64,000 nucleotides of DNA from Strigamia acuminata (GCA_949358305.1 OX442317.1:15814491-15878490); one strand, 5' to 3'. Numbered from the stretch's first letter, positions 42,001 to 52,849 are shown. Notes: a model not told the origin generated them from the sequence alone. A program made the numbers and translations.

Positions 42001-43900
42001 GGAAGTGGCACGCAAGGAGGCGGAGGAATGGCCTTTATTTCTGGTCGAGCTTGAACGGGAAGAGCTACTTTTGGCAGCAGATGTGGCGAGGGCAACGGGC
42101 GCTGATTTGGATTTGACACGTGTGGTAGCAGCGGTGCGTTCCGGGGACCCCCAGTTAATTAACGGTTTGAGAGACTACGTGGTGAAGTTTTACGAATTGA
42201 CCATTGTGGCGGGAGTGCTAATGTGGGGCGATCGCGTCGTGATGCCAACCGCCTTGCGCCAGAAGATGTTGCGTCTGCTGCATGAGGGGCACCCCGGAGT
42301 GGTCACGATAAAAAAGCGCGCGCGTAGCGTGGTTTGGTGGCCAGCTATGACCACACAGATAGTGACATTCGTTCAGGCCTGTGCAGTTTGCGCGCGGAAC
42401 AGGATTTTGCCACTGAGAGCAGTGCCAATCTCTTGGCCGCGTGCTGAAGAGCCATGGGCGAGAGTGCACGTGGATTATGCGGGGCCAATTCAGAAGAGGA
42501 TGGTCCTGGTGGTCGTTGATGCCTTTTCAGGATGGGTGGAGGCGCGAGCGGTCACGACAGCCACCTCCGCCTCGACGATTCTAATTTTGCGTCGCATTTT
42601 TAGTTCGTTCGGCTTGCCGCATTTGTTGGTAAGCGACAACGGCCCCCAGTTCGCGTCAAGAGAGTTTGCGTCATTTTTAGCCAAGAATGGCATCAACCAC
42701 ATCTTCTCCCCCCCGTACCATCCACAATCCAACGGCACAGCAGAACAGGCGGTCCGCTGGGTGAAGGACAAGCTAGCCAAATTCACCCAAGGGGACCTGG
42801 AATTGAGGTTGTTGAGACTTATACTGTTTCAACACGCAAATTACAGAAGTAGAAATAATGACACCCCAGCGATGAACTTTTTGGGGCGCCAATTATTTAC
42901 GCATATTGATTTGGTCCGCCCAAGAGTGGGCACAGGGGCGCCCACCAGCGCGTCTCGTTGCAGGATATTTGCAGTTGGCGACTTGATCTGGTTCCGCTCC
43001 TTTCCGGAGACCAAACCGCCTTGGAGAGCAGGGACAGTGACCGAGCGCCGTGGCGAGTTGGTGTATGCCTTGAAGGATGCAGACACGGGTCGTATTCAAG
43101 TGCGGCATTTGAATCACCTGATAAGCCGCAGAGAGACTGGAGTGGTGTCGGGTGAGGAAATTGTTAATATTATCCCGCAGGTAGCACCAGCTGAGGAAGA
43201 GCGACTGCCCACCCGTTTTTTGCGTCGGGCTCATCAAGTTCAACAGCTGCTACCTGCACCACCTGTGAGTCAACCGGTCATTCGACAAGCGGCGAGCCCC
43301 ACGGCGGCGATGCCACAAGCGGCGACGATGTCGCCACCCGGAACCCCACAAGCGGCGGCAGCGGCGATGCCTCGTGTCGAGCAAGTTGTGATGCCCACCC
43401 CGCCAACAGTGCAAGCCCTACCAGCGGTAGAACCGACCTTACCTCTCATCGCAGCGTTGCCACAAGTTCCGACGACGGTCCCGGCGGCAGTTGATGACCA
43501 GCAAGCTATCGTTTCACCCCGAGTCGAGCGCGAGGTAGCGCAGAGGACGAGGACACGAGCAACAAGGAACGTCGAGGTCAACTACAAGGACCTGTCGTCG
43601 GGGGAGGAGAGCGATGAGGAGGGGGCTACAATGGCGAACTACCACAACTTGCCCCCGTCAAGACCGCCGAAGCGAGGTTTGAAAGTAGCAGAAATGGTGC
43701 GCCTGGAACCGGTGGCGGACCCCACACAGCCTGGTCCAAGTTCCGCAGCAGATTCGGCAGTGAGAGAACCACCACACGCTAGTGTGTCTGCTAGAAAGGC
43801 CAGTAAAGCAAGCGCCGAACCACCACAGCTCTACAGCAAAGAAGATGCTGAGCGCACTCGGTTGCTACTGAAAAGGATGGCAGACAAGAATAAACAATAG
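39092..43900 (+). CDS. gag-pol: Gyp-C copy 2 Gag-Pol polyprotein, intact, 1602 aa
   Basis: The plus-strand counterpart of 10181-14989. Gag capsid-like region; zinc knuckle CFRCGGPHFVKDC at 265-277; aspartic protease LLDTGSE with Asp383; reverse transcriptase with YLDD at 699-702; RNase H TDAS and FTDHKPLL; integrase HEGHPG ... CAVC, then Asp1128, Asp1182 and Glu1218; long Ala/Pro/Thr-rich tail and the conserved YSKEDAERTRLLLKRMAD end. No stop or frameshift is seen. All catalytic residues looked for are present. Transcription would have to start in an LTR whose U3 now holds another element, so the copy may be silent despite an intact frame. Confidence 0.92.
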   Translation: MAQAAQPMLGNLPTFKGTTWQEWLTWKETFVLFVSLNSVDKDKQVALLLTSVGTPMYDKIKRLVHPKEVANMDLDVLIAAVDLHFKTVDTPYMARQRFGAKKRKPGESVDTYIADLRVMAQRCNFLTKDEMDNAIVEQVVRGAKNPVLVREILLNMPLSVLEVTKRAVAHEMAHMAAEGKEEALPVVESDSTPSTSAAVLQTTADFRRNGQRGRGRAFTPQRPAGSSAAMGGRGSGFQRPWRGRQESTRAQAGRPFKRDGTPVQCFRCGGPHFVKDCPYDPLFGPSGAPLQKATGRLRRDWVRRTGEADQGCAVPSFPTDVDGASAGGAPEENWRQRRVPVNTLQEQEEEDFALFQLNSSSRRPPPLMVHAQVNTLDFDLLLDTGSELSILNVNDCNMLLSRGLIAMQDIRVTATRLYAYQRQPVEVLGAVQVHLLIAGKLKFVKFIIVGKLGPSLVGRDLVSLFGWQTISNALTPNVYGTARVGLLDSVGEPGGVVVEQLTTGRPGSQSDPRLKALLRRYQGVFKKGLGTYTGSPVDLVLRTDAVPKFFRPRPVPLPLRPAVTREIDRLVAEGVFRPMQFAEWATPLVTVVKKDGSVRLCGDYRSTVNASLQPDPYPLPKISELLASIGRARFFSLLDMRHAYQQIPLSTRSAEIAAVNTEKGVMAVTRLPFGTMPSAGRFQRIIVMVLDGVVRIFIYLDDILIATWTLEEHFEVLEEVFKRLASKGLRLALEKCLFCKLKLDFLGFTVSERGVQPITSKIEAVVAIPPPADVKQLRTFLGMVAFYAVFVHKLADFAAPLYELLCTDAIWSWNRRRQEAFDAIKRALTTAPILTFYDLQRPLSVATDASPFGVGAVLAHIGQNDQELPVAYASRSLTKAEINYAQIDKEALAVVFAVKKFHVYLMGRPFVIFTDHKPLLGILGPDHPIPLVIRPRMLRWALMLAAYEYRLVYRRGEQNQNADTLSRFPVEVARKEAEEWPLFLVELEREELLLAADVARATGADLDLTRVVAAVRSGDPQLINGLRDYVVKFYELTIVAGVLMWGDRVVMPTALRQKMLRLLHEGHPGVVTIKKRARSVVWWPAMTTQIVTFVQACAVCARNRILPLRAVPISWPRAEEPWARVHVDYAGPIQKRMVLVVVDAFSGWVEARAVTTATSASTILILRRIFSSFGLPHLLVSDNGPQFASREFASFLAKNGINHIFSPPYHPQSNGTAEQAVRWVKDKLAKFTQGDLELRLLRLILFQHANYRSRNNDTPAMNFLGRQLFTHIDLVRPRVGTGAPTSASRCRIFAVGDLIWFRSFPETKPPWRAGTVTERRGELVYALKDADTGRIQVRHLNHLISRRETGVVSGEEIVNIIPQVAPAEEERLPTRFLRRAHQVQQLLPAPPVSQPVIRQAASPTAAMPQAATMSPPGTPQAAAAAMPRVEQVVMPTPPTVQALPAVEPTLPLIAALPQVPTTVPAAVDDQQAIVSPRVEREVAQRTRTRATRNVEVNYKDLSSGEESDEEGATMANYHNLPPSRPPKRGLKVAEMVRLEPVADPTQPGPSSAADSAVREPPHASVSARKASKASAEPPQLYSKEDAERTRLLLKRMADKNKQ

Positions 43901-44093
43901 AGGTCAAGTTCAAGATTTTTATTGTAAAAGTTTGGAAATTAAGAAAAATTGAAATGTTTGACTTTAAGAAAGACTGAAGTGTTTGAAATTATGCGAAGTT
44001 ATTTGAGTTTACTTTAAGTTGAAAAGTGTTGTGTTTTTGATGGTTTTTGAGGTGTGTGAAAATTACAAAGTATGTTTGATAATTGGGGAGGAA

Positions 44094-44309
44094 TGCAGTG
44101 TTTAGCCTAATTAGTGTGTAACAATCTGATGATGTTAAGATACAAGCAATTGTAATTAGTAATAATGGATTTATCAGACAATGCTTTTGTAACCATAGTG
44201 ACTTAAGTTCTAGAACTCAGTATATGAATGTGATGAATAAACGAGAGTTGTGCATGAGTTTTCTCCTATGAAGTCAATGTTTGTTCTTGAGAAGAGACAG
44301 GACACATCA
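44094..44309 (+). repeat. Gyp-C copy 2, 3' LTR (216 bp)
   Basis: It starts TGCAGTGTTTAGCC after GGGGAGGAA and ends GACACATCA. Positions 43901-44093 are the 3' UTR and polypurine tract. Confidence 0.92.
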
Positions 44310-44615
44310 AATCCGTCAAAATCCGTCAAAATCCGTCAAATTTTGTCAAAATCCGTCAAAATCCGTCAAATTCCGTCAAATTCCGTCAAATTTTGTCAAA
44401 ATCCGTCAAAATCCGCCAAAATCCGTCAAATTCCGTCAAATTTTGTCAAAATCCGTCAAAATCCGTTAAAATCCGTCAAATTCCGTCAAATTTCGTCAAA
44501 TTCCGTCAAATTCCGTCAAAATCCGTCAAAATCCGTCAAATTCCGTCAAAATCCGTCATATTTTGTCAAATTCCGTCAAATTCCGTCAAATTTTGTCAAA
44601 TTCCGTCAAATTCCG
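44310..44615 (+). repeat. Sat10 satellite array 5
   Basis: The shortest array, about 31 units, between the Gyp-C 3' LTR and the Gyp-E 5' LTR. Confidence 0.94.
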
Positions 44616-44832
44616 TGTTAGATTCTGATTGTAAATTAGTTATTAAGTGAGATTTGACTGTGTAATATGATTGTTGTAACAATATGCCATGGCTGATGAT
44701 TGTTTGGAAACTAGCCATGGCAACACATATATTCTGGAATTCAGTCGTGAGCGACAGGCCAATAAATGAAGAAGTTGCATGTATTCTTCCCATCTAAATC
44801 GAGTGTCGTGTTTTATTCATAAGGATTTATCA
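44616..44832 (+). repeat. Gyp-E first LTR (217 bp)
   Basis: It runs TGTTAGATTCTG to GGATTTATCA. It has an inverted pair GCCATGGCTGATG/CTAGCCATGGC near 44688-44720 and AATAAA at 44761-44766. Compared with the second LTR, two bases differ by eye. Confidence 0.9.
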
Positions 44833-44833
44833 G

Positions 44834-44846
44834 TGGTATCCACGAT
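44834..44846 (+). other. Gyp-E primer-binding site
   Basis: TGGTATCCACGAT, one base after the LTR, same as in the other gypsy subfamilies. Bases 44847-45155 are the leader with no gene seen. Confidence 0.75.
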
Positions 44847-45155
44847 AATAGGACATAGTTAAACCATGGTTTGGTTTAGTGGACAGTTGGATGCTATTTG
44901 TGTGTGAGAAGTCAACAAATTGTGAGTTTTTGCCTACCTTTCCTGCAATTGATGAAGTCCGCGTCGGCGAGTCGACGTTCGGGCGGAGTTTTAAACGGAT
45001 TTTTGTGGCGGGCGGCGTGTGAGCCGTCGGTGACGTTGGGTGGACGTCAGCTGGAAAGATTTCGGCGACAAGACGAACCTCAGGCCTACGCGATCGAACA
45101 CGGGACATCGAACGCGAGGTTTACCGGTTTGTGTGGGTTTGTGCTGTTGTTGGTC

Positions 45156-48100
45156 ATGGCGCAATTGATGCTCGGCAGCGTTCCGCCGTTTTCTGGATCC
45201 ACGCTGCACGAGTGGACCAGCTGGAAGCAAACTTACCAGCAGTTTGTACTTCTGAACAAGGTAGAAGCGGACAGACAGGTCCCGCTGCTCTTGACGGTCA
45301 TCGGTATCCCGATGTTCGACAAAATCAAACAATGGGCGCATCCTAAGGACGTCGTGACCATGGGTTTGGATGTCATTTTAGAGGTGGTGGACGACCATTA
45401 CAAGTCGGTCGACACCCCGTATATGGCCCGACAGCGATTTGGAGCGCGGAGACGGCACGAGGGCGAGTCAATTGAAAAGTACATTTCAGAGCTTAGGATT
45501 TTGTCGCAGCGTTGCGGATTCGCAACCAAGGAAGAAACGGATGGCGCGATCGTTCACCAGGTGTGCGTGGGTCTCGCAACGAGGTTTTGGTGCGGGAGAT
45601 TCTCCTAAACATGCCCTTAACAGCAGCGGAGATGACCAAGAGAGCGGTGGCCCACGAGATGGCCCACATCGCGGCGACGGGACGAGAGGAGCCGTTGCCT
45701 TTCACAGATGACGAGCCGACCAAAGCGTCTTCTTCGGCGGCTGTAATGCAGTTGTCGACAGGTGGACGGCGTGGTGTGCAGAGAGGCCGTGGAAGAGCCA
45801 ATCAATTTGGTTCACCCGGTACTCCAGGCCCAGGGACCAGTACGCAACGCGGAACGTTTCAGCGACCTTGGCGCGGGCGTCAGGGGCAGGGTAGTGGGCG
45901 AGGCGGCCAACCTGTAAAAAGGGACGGCACGCCCGTCGACTGCTTTCGTTGTGGCGGACCGCACTTCGTTAGGGATTGCTCTTTCGAACCTGCGCTGGGG
46001 CCAAGGGCCGGTCAAAATCAAGGAGCGGGCGGACGTTTGATTGGCGAGTGGCGGAAGAAAGCGAGCGACCAGGAGGGAGCTTGCCCACCGGCGACGTTTC
46101 CACCGGAGGTTGACAATGGTTTTGGTGGTGCAGTGGCACCACCAAGAAGTGGAGACAGCGGAACGTTCCGATCAACGTGATACAGGAACAAGACGAGGAT
46201 TTCGCTTTGTTTCATGTCATTGGAGCGAGAGTGAGGTCCCCACCCCTAATGGTGCATGTGGTTTTGAATACTTTCAGATTTAACCTGTTATTGGACACCG
46301 GCAGCGAGTTGTCGGTGCTGAACGCGACTGATTGTAACGTCTTGCTGACCAAGCGATTGATTTCAAGGAGGGCGATTACCCCCACTTCCGTCAAGCTGTT
46401 TGCATACCAACACCAGCCCATTGAGGTGTTGGGACAGGTGTGGCTAAACATGCATATGGGTGAGGTAACAGCAAGGATGAATTTTGTAGTGGTGGGGCGT
46501 TTGGGCCCTAGTCTTATTGGTCGGGACGCAGTGCGTAAATTTGGATGGCATAATATTTCTGCCGCTTTAATTTCAGGAGATGGACGTGGCCCGGCGGTGC
46601 CAGCGGAGGGTGATGGAGCTGCGATGAATGGTCAACACCCGTCGGCGAGCCCGGTTGATCACGTCGAAATGGCGAGTGGGAGCGCGCAGAGAGCTGGTTC
46701 CTTGAGTGAATTATTATTGCGATACGCACATGAGTTTAGTGAGTGCCTAGGAACATACAAAGGTGAACCGGTTGATCTTATTTTAAGACCAGATGCGGTT
46801 CCCAGATTTTACAGGCCTAGGCCTATTCCATTACCACTTAGAGATGCGGTCAGTTTAGAGATCGATGATTTGATTAACAAGGGGGTGTTCAAGCCGATTC
46901 CTTTCTCCGTGTGGGGGACTCCCCTGGTCACGGTGCAGAAGAAAGACGGGGGGGTTCGCCTGTGCGGGGATTATAGGTCCACCGTGAACGCCAATTTACA
47001 GCCGGACCCGTATCCCCTGCCTCGCATAGCCGAGCTGCTTGCGTCCATCGGCAGAGCACGGTTTTTCAGTACGCTTGATCTTAGGCAAGCGTATTTGCAA
47101 ATTCCGTTGTCCGAGCGGTCGGCTGTTATTGCGGCTGTGAACACCCCGAAGGGCCTAATGGCCGTTACCAGGCTCCCGTTCGGGACCATGCCGTCCGCGG
47201 GAATTTTCCAGCGGATTATTATTTCGGTCCTGGACGGGGTGCCTCGCATCTTCGTCTATTTAGACGACATTCTTGTAGCGACGTGGGATTTACCAGAACA
47301 TTTGTGGGTTTTAGAGCGGATTTTTCGCAGATTGACTGATAGGGGTTTACACCTAGCTAGGAGGAAGTGCTTATTTTGTGAAAGTGGCTTGAATTTTCTG
47401 GGTTTTTCGATCAGTCAGAAGGGAGTGAGACCGATCTCGTCAAAAGTGGAGGCAGTGTTGGCAATTCCACCTCCCGTGGATGTGAAGGGCCTTAGAACTT
47501 TTTTAGGCATGGTGGCGTTTTACGCCGTGTTCATTGAACACTTATCTGACAAGGCGACGCCGCTATATGAGCTGTTGTGCGCTGAGGCGAATTGGGTTTG
47601 GAACCAGCGCAGGCAGCGAGCATTTGACGGGATTAAACGGGCTTTGACCTCCGCCCCCATTTTAACATATTACGACCTTCACCGTCCGTTGGTGATCGCA
47701 GCGGACGCGTCCCCTTATGGGGTTGGGGCGGTCCTGGCTGACGTTGACAAGCTGGAAAGAGAACATCCAGTGGCGTTTGCCTCGAGATCCCTCAGCCGCG
47801 CCGAGAGTAATTATGCCCACATCGACAAGGAGGCGCTGTCGGTTGTGTTTGCGGTGAAAAAATTCCACATATATTTGATGGGCAGGGAATTTACCATCTT
47901 CACCGACCACAAGCCGCTGCTGGGCATTTTGGGGTCTGACCGCCCAATCCCGCTGGTGGTCAGCCCCAGAATGCTCCGCTGGGCCCTCCTCTTGTCAGCT
48001 TACTCTTACGTGTTGCGGTATCGCAGGGAAGCCGACAATTCCAACGCTGATGTCCTGAGTAGATTCCCTTGCAATCCGGCGCCAGCTGAGGTGGATGACC

Positions 48101-49914
48101 GACCTGTATTCTTGGTCGAGATGGAGGGGGAGAACTTGCTGACGGCGGCGGAAGTCGCAAAGGCGACGGTGATCGATACAGAGTTAATTGTGGTGGTCGC
48201 TGCGGTCCGTGAAGGAGATTTGGCCTCGCTTGCAGGTCGCCCTGAGTTGGCGGTTTATGCCAACCGTTTTGAGGAACTCTCACTTATGGCGGGAGTCCTC
48301 TTGTGGGGGGCTAGAGTGGTTGTACCGCGGGCCTTGCAGACAAGGATGCTGCGGCTCCTTCATGAAGGTCATCCGGGCATTGTAGCCATGAAAAAGAAGG
48401 CCCGCAGTGCAGTGTGGTGGGCGGGAATTACCCCGCAAATCATTAACTTCGTGCAGAAGTGCGTTGTCTGCGCGCAAAGCAGACCTTTGCCGCCACACGC
48501 ACTGCCTATTTCATGGCCGCGTGCCGAGGAGCCATGGGCCCGTGTACACATCGACTACGCTGGTCCCATTCAATCCCAGATGGTTTTTGTGTTGGTTGAC
48601 GCATACTCTGGGTGGATCGAGGCGAGGGCGACGCGAACGGCCACTTCAGCCACCACAATTTCGATTCTCAGGCGTGTGTTTAGCACTTTTGGGCTCCCGC
48701 ACCTTTTGGTAAGCGACAACGGGGCCCAATTCACGTCTGCAGAGTTTGCCAGTTTTTTGAGGAGAAATGGGGTTGAGCATATGTTTTCCCCCCCATACCA
48801 CGCGCAGTCCAATGGGCAGGCGGAACGCGCAGTGCGTTGGGTCAAGGACCGCTTGGTAAAGTTCACCAAGGGGGACTTGGAACTGCGCATGCTCAGACTC
48901 ATGCTTTATCAGCATACGAGCTTCCGTGGGCGGGACAATCAGTCGCCTGCGATGTTATTTATTGGGCGGCAGCCTTTTACCTTTTTGGATTTGGTAAAAC
49001 CCAGATGCACAGGGAGTGTGGTGGCTTCTAACCCTCGTTTCAGGAACTTCACTGTTGGTGACAAGCTATGGTACAAGTCGTTTCCGGCAAGTACTCCACC
49101 GTGGCGGCCAGGGGTTGTCCTAGAGAGGAGTGGTGAAGTTGTCTATCGATTGAGAGACGTGCAAACCAACAAGCAAGTGGTCAGGCACCTGAACCATGTA
49201 AGGAGACGGGATGTGACGGACCCGAGCGAGGTGGTTACTTCAGTGCCGGTGGTGGCGCCGGTGACTCCCGAAGGTGGGGGCGAACTGAGAGTCTACACGT
49301 ATGCGCCGTTGCCGGGGACTCCACCACTGTTGCCGCCCCCGACACCACTGACGCCACCACAGCCTTTTCTCATCCCACCGCAAGTTGTGAGGCTCCCAAC
49401 ACCCGTGCAGACACCTGTAGGAGCTCAGGTGTTACCAGGCGGCGGACAAGTTCCAGTGCTCGCCACGGAGGCGCCACAGACGCCGATGTTAGTTGAGGAG
49501 GCAGTGAACGAGCAGCAGTTGGATGAACCCCAGCGCGACACCATCGACATGGCGCAGAGACCTAGAACGCGCGCGACCAGGAACATCGAAATTAATTACA
49601 AAGACCTATCCTCGGGGGAGGAGGACGATGACGAGAAAACGGTTTTGGCTAATTACCGTAATTTACCGGTGGCGAGATTACCCAAACACGGGCTAAAAGT
49701 CGCGGAGATGGTGCGGATGGAGCCCATAAGAGATCCTGATCAACCGGGTCCAAGCATGATGACAGATCCTTTGGAGAGAAGGGCACCTCGCGCCACCTTA
49801 CCGACGAAAAAGACTGCTAAAGGACCTTCAGACAAAACGCAGATCTACAGTAAAGAAGATGCAGAACGAACCCGCCTGCTATTGAAACGCATGGCAGATA
49901 AAGGAAAACAATAA
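45156..49914 (+). pseudogene. Gyp-E Gag-Pol polyprotein with two frame breaks
   Basis: Gag starts MAQLMLGSVPPF. A one-base deletion near 45561 (GGTGTGCG here, GGTTGTGCG in the second gag copy) shifts the frame. Gag continues in another frame through the knuckle CFRCGGPHFVRDC to a TGA at 46178-46180. Pol is in the next frame and readable from about 46141: protease LLDTGSE (Asp codon 46294), YLDD (from 47257), RNase H ADAS and FTDHKPLL, integrase Asp codons 48553 and 48715 and Glu codon 48823, then a Pro/Thr-rich tail to the stop at 49914. From 46177 on it is unbroken. The second shift, near 46140, could be an old indel; I see no slippery heptamer that would suggest programmed shifting. Confidence 0.87.
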
Positions 49915-50141
49915 GAGTCAAGTGTCTTCATCGTTTTAATTTAAAAGAAAAAAAGTGTTTGAAATTATTTAATGGAGTTGTTGTAAAAAGTAAAAGTAGG
50001 AGTTGTGTTCAGTAGTTTCCGATCGAGAAGTTGTAAATTGTAAAGGCTGTAGTGGAGAAGCTATAATCATTAGATGTGGTGTTTTTGATTAATTTAAAAA
50101 GTGTGAAATTACAAGTGACAATCATTGTAACTGAGGAGGAA
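49915..50141 (+). other. Gyp-E 3' UTR and polypurine tract
   Basis: A-rich 3' UTR ending in GAGGAGGAA directly before the second LTR. Nothing else seen. Confidence 0.75.
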
Positions 50142-50358
50142 TGTTAGATTCTGATTGTAAATTAGTTATTAAGTGAGATTTGACTGTGTAATATGATTGT
50201 TGTAACAATATGCCATGGCTGGTGATTGTTTGGAAACTAGCCATGGCAACACATATATTCTGGAATTCAGTCGTGAGCGACAGGCCAATAAATGAAGAAG
50301 TTGCATGTATTCTTCCCATCTAAATCGAGTGTTGTGTTTTATTCATAAGGATTTATCA
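50142..50358 (+). repeat. Gyp-E second LTR (217 bp), shared by two bodies
   Basis: Same boundaries as the first LTR. It follows a polypurine tract and precedes a primer-binding site (50360-50372), so it serves as 3' LTR of one body and 5' LTR of the next. Confidence 0.9.
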
Positions 50359-50681
50359 GTGGTATCCACGATAATAGGACATAGTTAAACCATGGTTTGG
50401 TTTAGTGGACAGTTGGATGCTATTTGTGTGTGAGAAGTCAACAAATTGTGAGTTTTTGCCTACCTTTCCTGCAATTGATGAAGTCCGCGTCGGCGAGTCG
50501 ACGTTCGGGCGGAGTTTTAAACGGATTTTTGTGGCGGGCGGCGTGTGAGCCGTCGGTGACGTTGGGTGGACGTCAGCTGGAAAGATTTCGGCAACAAGAC
50601 GAACGTCAGGCCTACGCGATCGAACACGGGACGTCGAACGCGAGGTTTACCGGTTTGTGTGGGTTTGTGCTGTTGTTGGTC

Positions 50682-51490
50682 ATGGCGCAATTGATGCTCG
50701 GCAGCGTTCCGCCGTTTTCTGAATCCACGCTGCACGAGTGGACCAGCTGGAAGCAAACTTACCAGCAGTTTGTACTTCTGAACAAGGTAGAAGCGGACAG
50801 ACAGGTCCCGCTGCTCTTGACGGTCATCGGTATCCCGATGTTCGACAAAATCAAACAATGGGCGCATCCTAAGGACGTCGTGACCATAGGTTTCGATGTC
50901 ATTTTAGAGGTGGTGGACGACCATTACAAGTCGGTCGACACCCCATATATGGCCCGACAGCGATTTGGAGCGCGGAGACGGCACGAGGGCGAGTCAATTG
51001 AAAAGGACATTTCAGAGCTTAGGATTTTGTCGCAGCGTTGCGGATTCGCAACCAAGGAAGAAACGGATGGCGCGATCGTTCACCAGGTTGTGCGTGGGTC
51101 TCGCAACAAGGTTTTGGTGCGGGAGATTCTCCTAAACATGCCCTTAACAGCAGCGGAGATGACCAAAAGAGCGGTGGCCCACGAGATGGCCCACATCGCG
51201 GCGACGGGACGAGAGGAGCCGTTGCCTTTCACAGATGACGAGCCGACCAAAGCGTCTTCTTCGGCGGCTGTAATGCAGTTGTCGACAGGTGGACGGCGTG
51301 GTGTGCAGAGAGGCCGTGGAAGAGCCAATCAATTTGGTTCACCCGGTACTCCAAGCCCAGGGACCAGTACGCAACGCGGAACGTTTCAGCGACCTTGGCG
51401 CGGGCGTCAGGGGCAGGGTAGTGGGCGAGGCGGCCAACCTGTAAAAAGGGACGGCACGCCCGTTGACTGCTTTCGTTGTGGCGGACCGCA
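50682..51490 (+). pseudogene. Gyp-E second gag, truncated in the zinc knuckle at a satellite junction
   Basis: MAQLMLGSVPPF Gag in a single frame without the one-base loss of the first copy. It stops after CFRCGGP of the knuckle, before the His and last Cys, where Sat10 begins. The join CCGCA|AATTCC shares the bases CA with both parents, as in end joining. Because Sat10 has no stops, the open frame runs on to 52298 and would encode a Gag-satellite fusion of about 540 residues from this Met; I regard that as an accident. Several bases differ from the first gag, mostly transitions. Confidence 0.87.
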
Positions 51491-52280
51491 AATTCCGTTA
51501 AAATCCATCAAAATCCGTCAAATTATGTCAAATTTTGTCAAAATCCGTCAAAATCCGTCAAAATCCGTCAATTTCCGTCAAATTCTGTCAAATTCCGTCA
51601 AATTCCGTCAAATTCCGTCAAAATCCGTCAAAATCCGTCAAAATCCGTCAAATTTTGTCAAAATCCGTCAAATTCCGTCAAATTTTGTCACATTCCGTCA
51701 CATTCCGTCAAAATTTGTCAAAATCCGCCAAAATCCGTCAAATTCCGTCAAATTTTGTCAAAATCCGTCAAAATCCGTCAAAATCCGTCAAATTCCGTCA
51801 AATTCCGTCAAATTCCGTCAAAATCCGTCAAAATCCGTCAAAATCCGTCAAAATCCGTCAAATTCCGTCAAATTCCGTCAAATTTTGTCAAAATCCGTCA
51901 AAATCCGTCAAAATCCGTCAAATCCCGTCAAATTTTGTCAAATTTCGTCAAAATTTGTCAAAATCCGTCAAAATCCGTCAAATTTTGTCAAATTTTGTCA
52001 AATTCCGTCAAATTCCGTCAAATTCCGTCAAAATCCGTCAAATTCCGTCAAATTCCGTCAAATTTTGTCAAACTTTGTCAAAATCCGTCAAAATCCGTCA
52101 AAATCAGTCAAATTCCGTCAAATTCCGTCAAATTCCGTCAAAATCCGTCAAAATCCGTCAAATTCCGTCAAATTTTGTCAAATTTTGTCAAAATCCGTCA
52201 AAATCCGTCAAAATCCGTCAAATTTTGTCAAAATCCGTCAAATTCCGTCAAATTTTGTCAAATTCCGTCAAATTCCGTCA
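51491..52280 (+). repeat. Sat10 satellite array 6
   Basis: About 79 units, joined on the left to broken gag and on the right to a Gyp-A LTR. It ends CGTCA (52276-52280), the target duplicate of Gyp-A copy 2. Confidence 0.95.
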
Positions 52281-52530
52281 TGCAGTGTTTTGCAGTGATT
52301 GATTCTAAATTGATAATTACAATGTGTTGTAGCAATTGTCTCTAAATTGATAATAATGAGTGAAGAACTCACTTGATTGTAATAATAGGAGCTCACCCTT
52401 TTTGAATAATACAATGTAACCGTAGTAACGCAGTTCTGGAATTGCAGAGTGAATAAAGTATGAATAGATGAATGAAGCAAAGCAGATGGCTGTGTCAAAT
52501 GACTGAGTTATTCCCAGGTGGAACCTTTCA
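52281..52530 (+). repeat. Gyp-A copy 2, 5' LTR (250 bp)
   Basis: TGCAGTGTTTTGCAGTG to GGAACCTTTCA, AATAAA at 52452-52457. Confidence 0.93.
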
Positions 52531-52531
52531 A

Positions 52532-52849
52532 TGGTATCCACGATTTGCGGACGAGCGCCGCAATATCTGAGATTGTGAGTAGTCAGTGGGCATTAATTAC
52601 GCTTTTGTGAATTTTCGGCCGTGTTTGGGTCGACTTTTGCCGACAATTCCGTTGAAGTCGGCGTACGAGCAATAATCGTCGAGACAACGTGTGTAGCAGC
52701 GCAGGGCAGCCTCACGCCAGTGGGACGAGGCGAAAAGCGATTTTGGAGACGATTTTCGAGGACGGATCGTGAGAACGATTCGAAAACGCAAATTTCGAAC
52801 AGGAATTTCGAAGGCAAGTCACGCGACAAGTCGATTTTGACCGAGCCAG
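52532..52849 (+). other. Gyp-A primer-binding site and leader
   Basis: The primer-binding site TGGTATCCACGAT is at 52532-52544. The leader has only one of the roughly 125-bp units found twice in Gyp-B and Gyp-D. No gene seen. Confidence 0.78.

Larger units (their letters stand above)
36097..44309 (+). mobile_element. Gyp-C copy 2, Ty3/gypsy, 5' LTR split by the SAP-LTR element
   Basis: 216-bp LTRs, an intact 1602-residue gag-pol and a polypurine tract. The 5' LTR is interrupted by a 2.3-kb element at 36163-38492; without it the LTR is 216 bp. Unlike the other gypsy copies, its flanks do not match: ATTTT before the 5' LTR and AATCC after the 3' LTR. Recombination between copies, or rearrangement of the satellite after insertion, could explain that. 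Confidence 0.92.
44616..51490 (+). mobile_element. Gyp-E, Ty3/gypsy in LTR-body-LTR-gag arrangement
   Basis: LTRs of 217 bp at 44616-44832 and 50142-50358 bound one full body, but the second LTR is followed by a primer site and the leader and gag of another copy, which stops inside the zinc knuckle at a Sat10 junction. This LTR-sharing tandem is the usual product of recombination between LTRs of two copies, followed by a deletion. The subfamily is the most diverged gypsy here: its LTR starts TGTTAGATTCTG rather than TGCAGTG. The left flank is TTCCG; the right end is lost, so no duplicate can be checked. Confidence 0.88.

Noticed and set aside
46100-46180. Programmed -1 frameshift between gag and pol in Gyp-E
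   Set aside because: The other subfamilies fuse gag and pol in one frame, the phase change lies in a conserved coding block, and I see no slippery heptamer; a decay indel is simpler.
50424-52298. 624-codon Gag-satellite fusion protein
   Set aside because: Broken gag joined by chance to satellite that has no stops; the join has microhomology and the zinc knuckle is cut.
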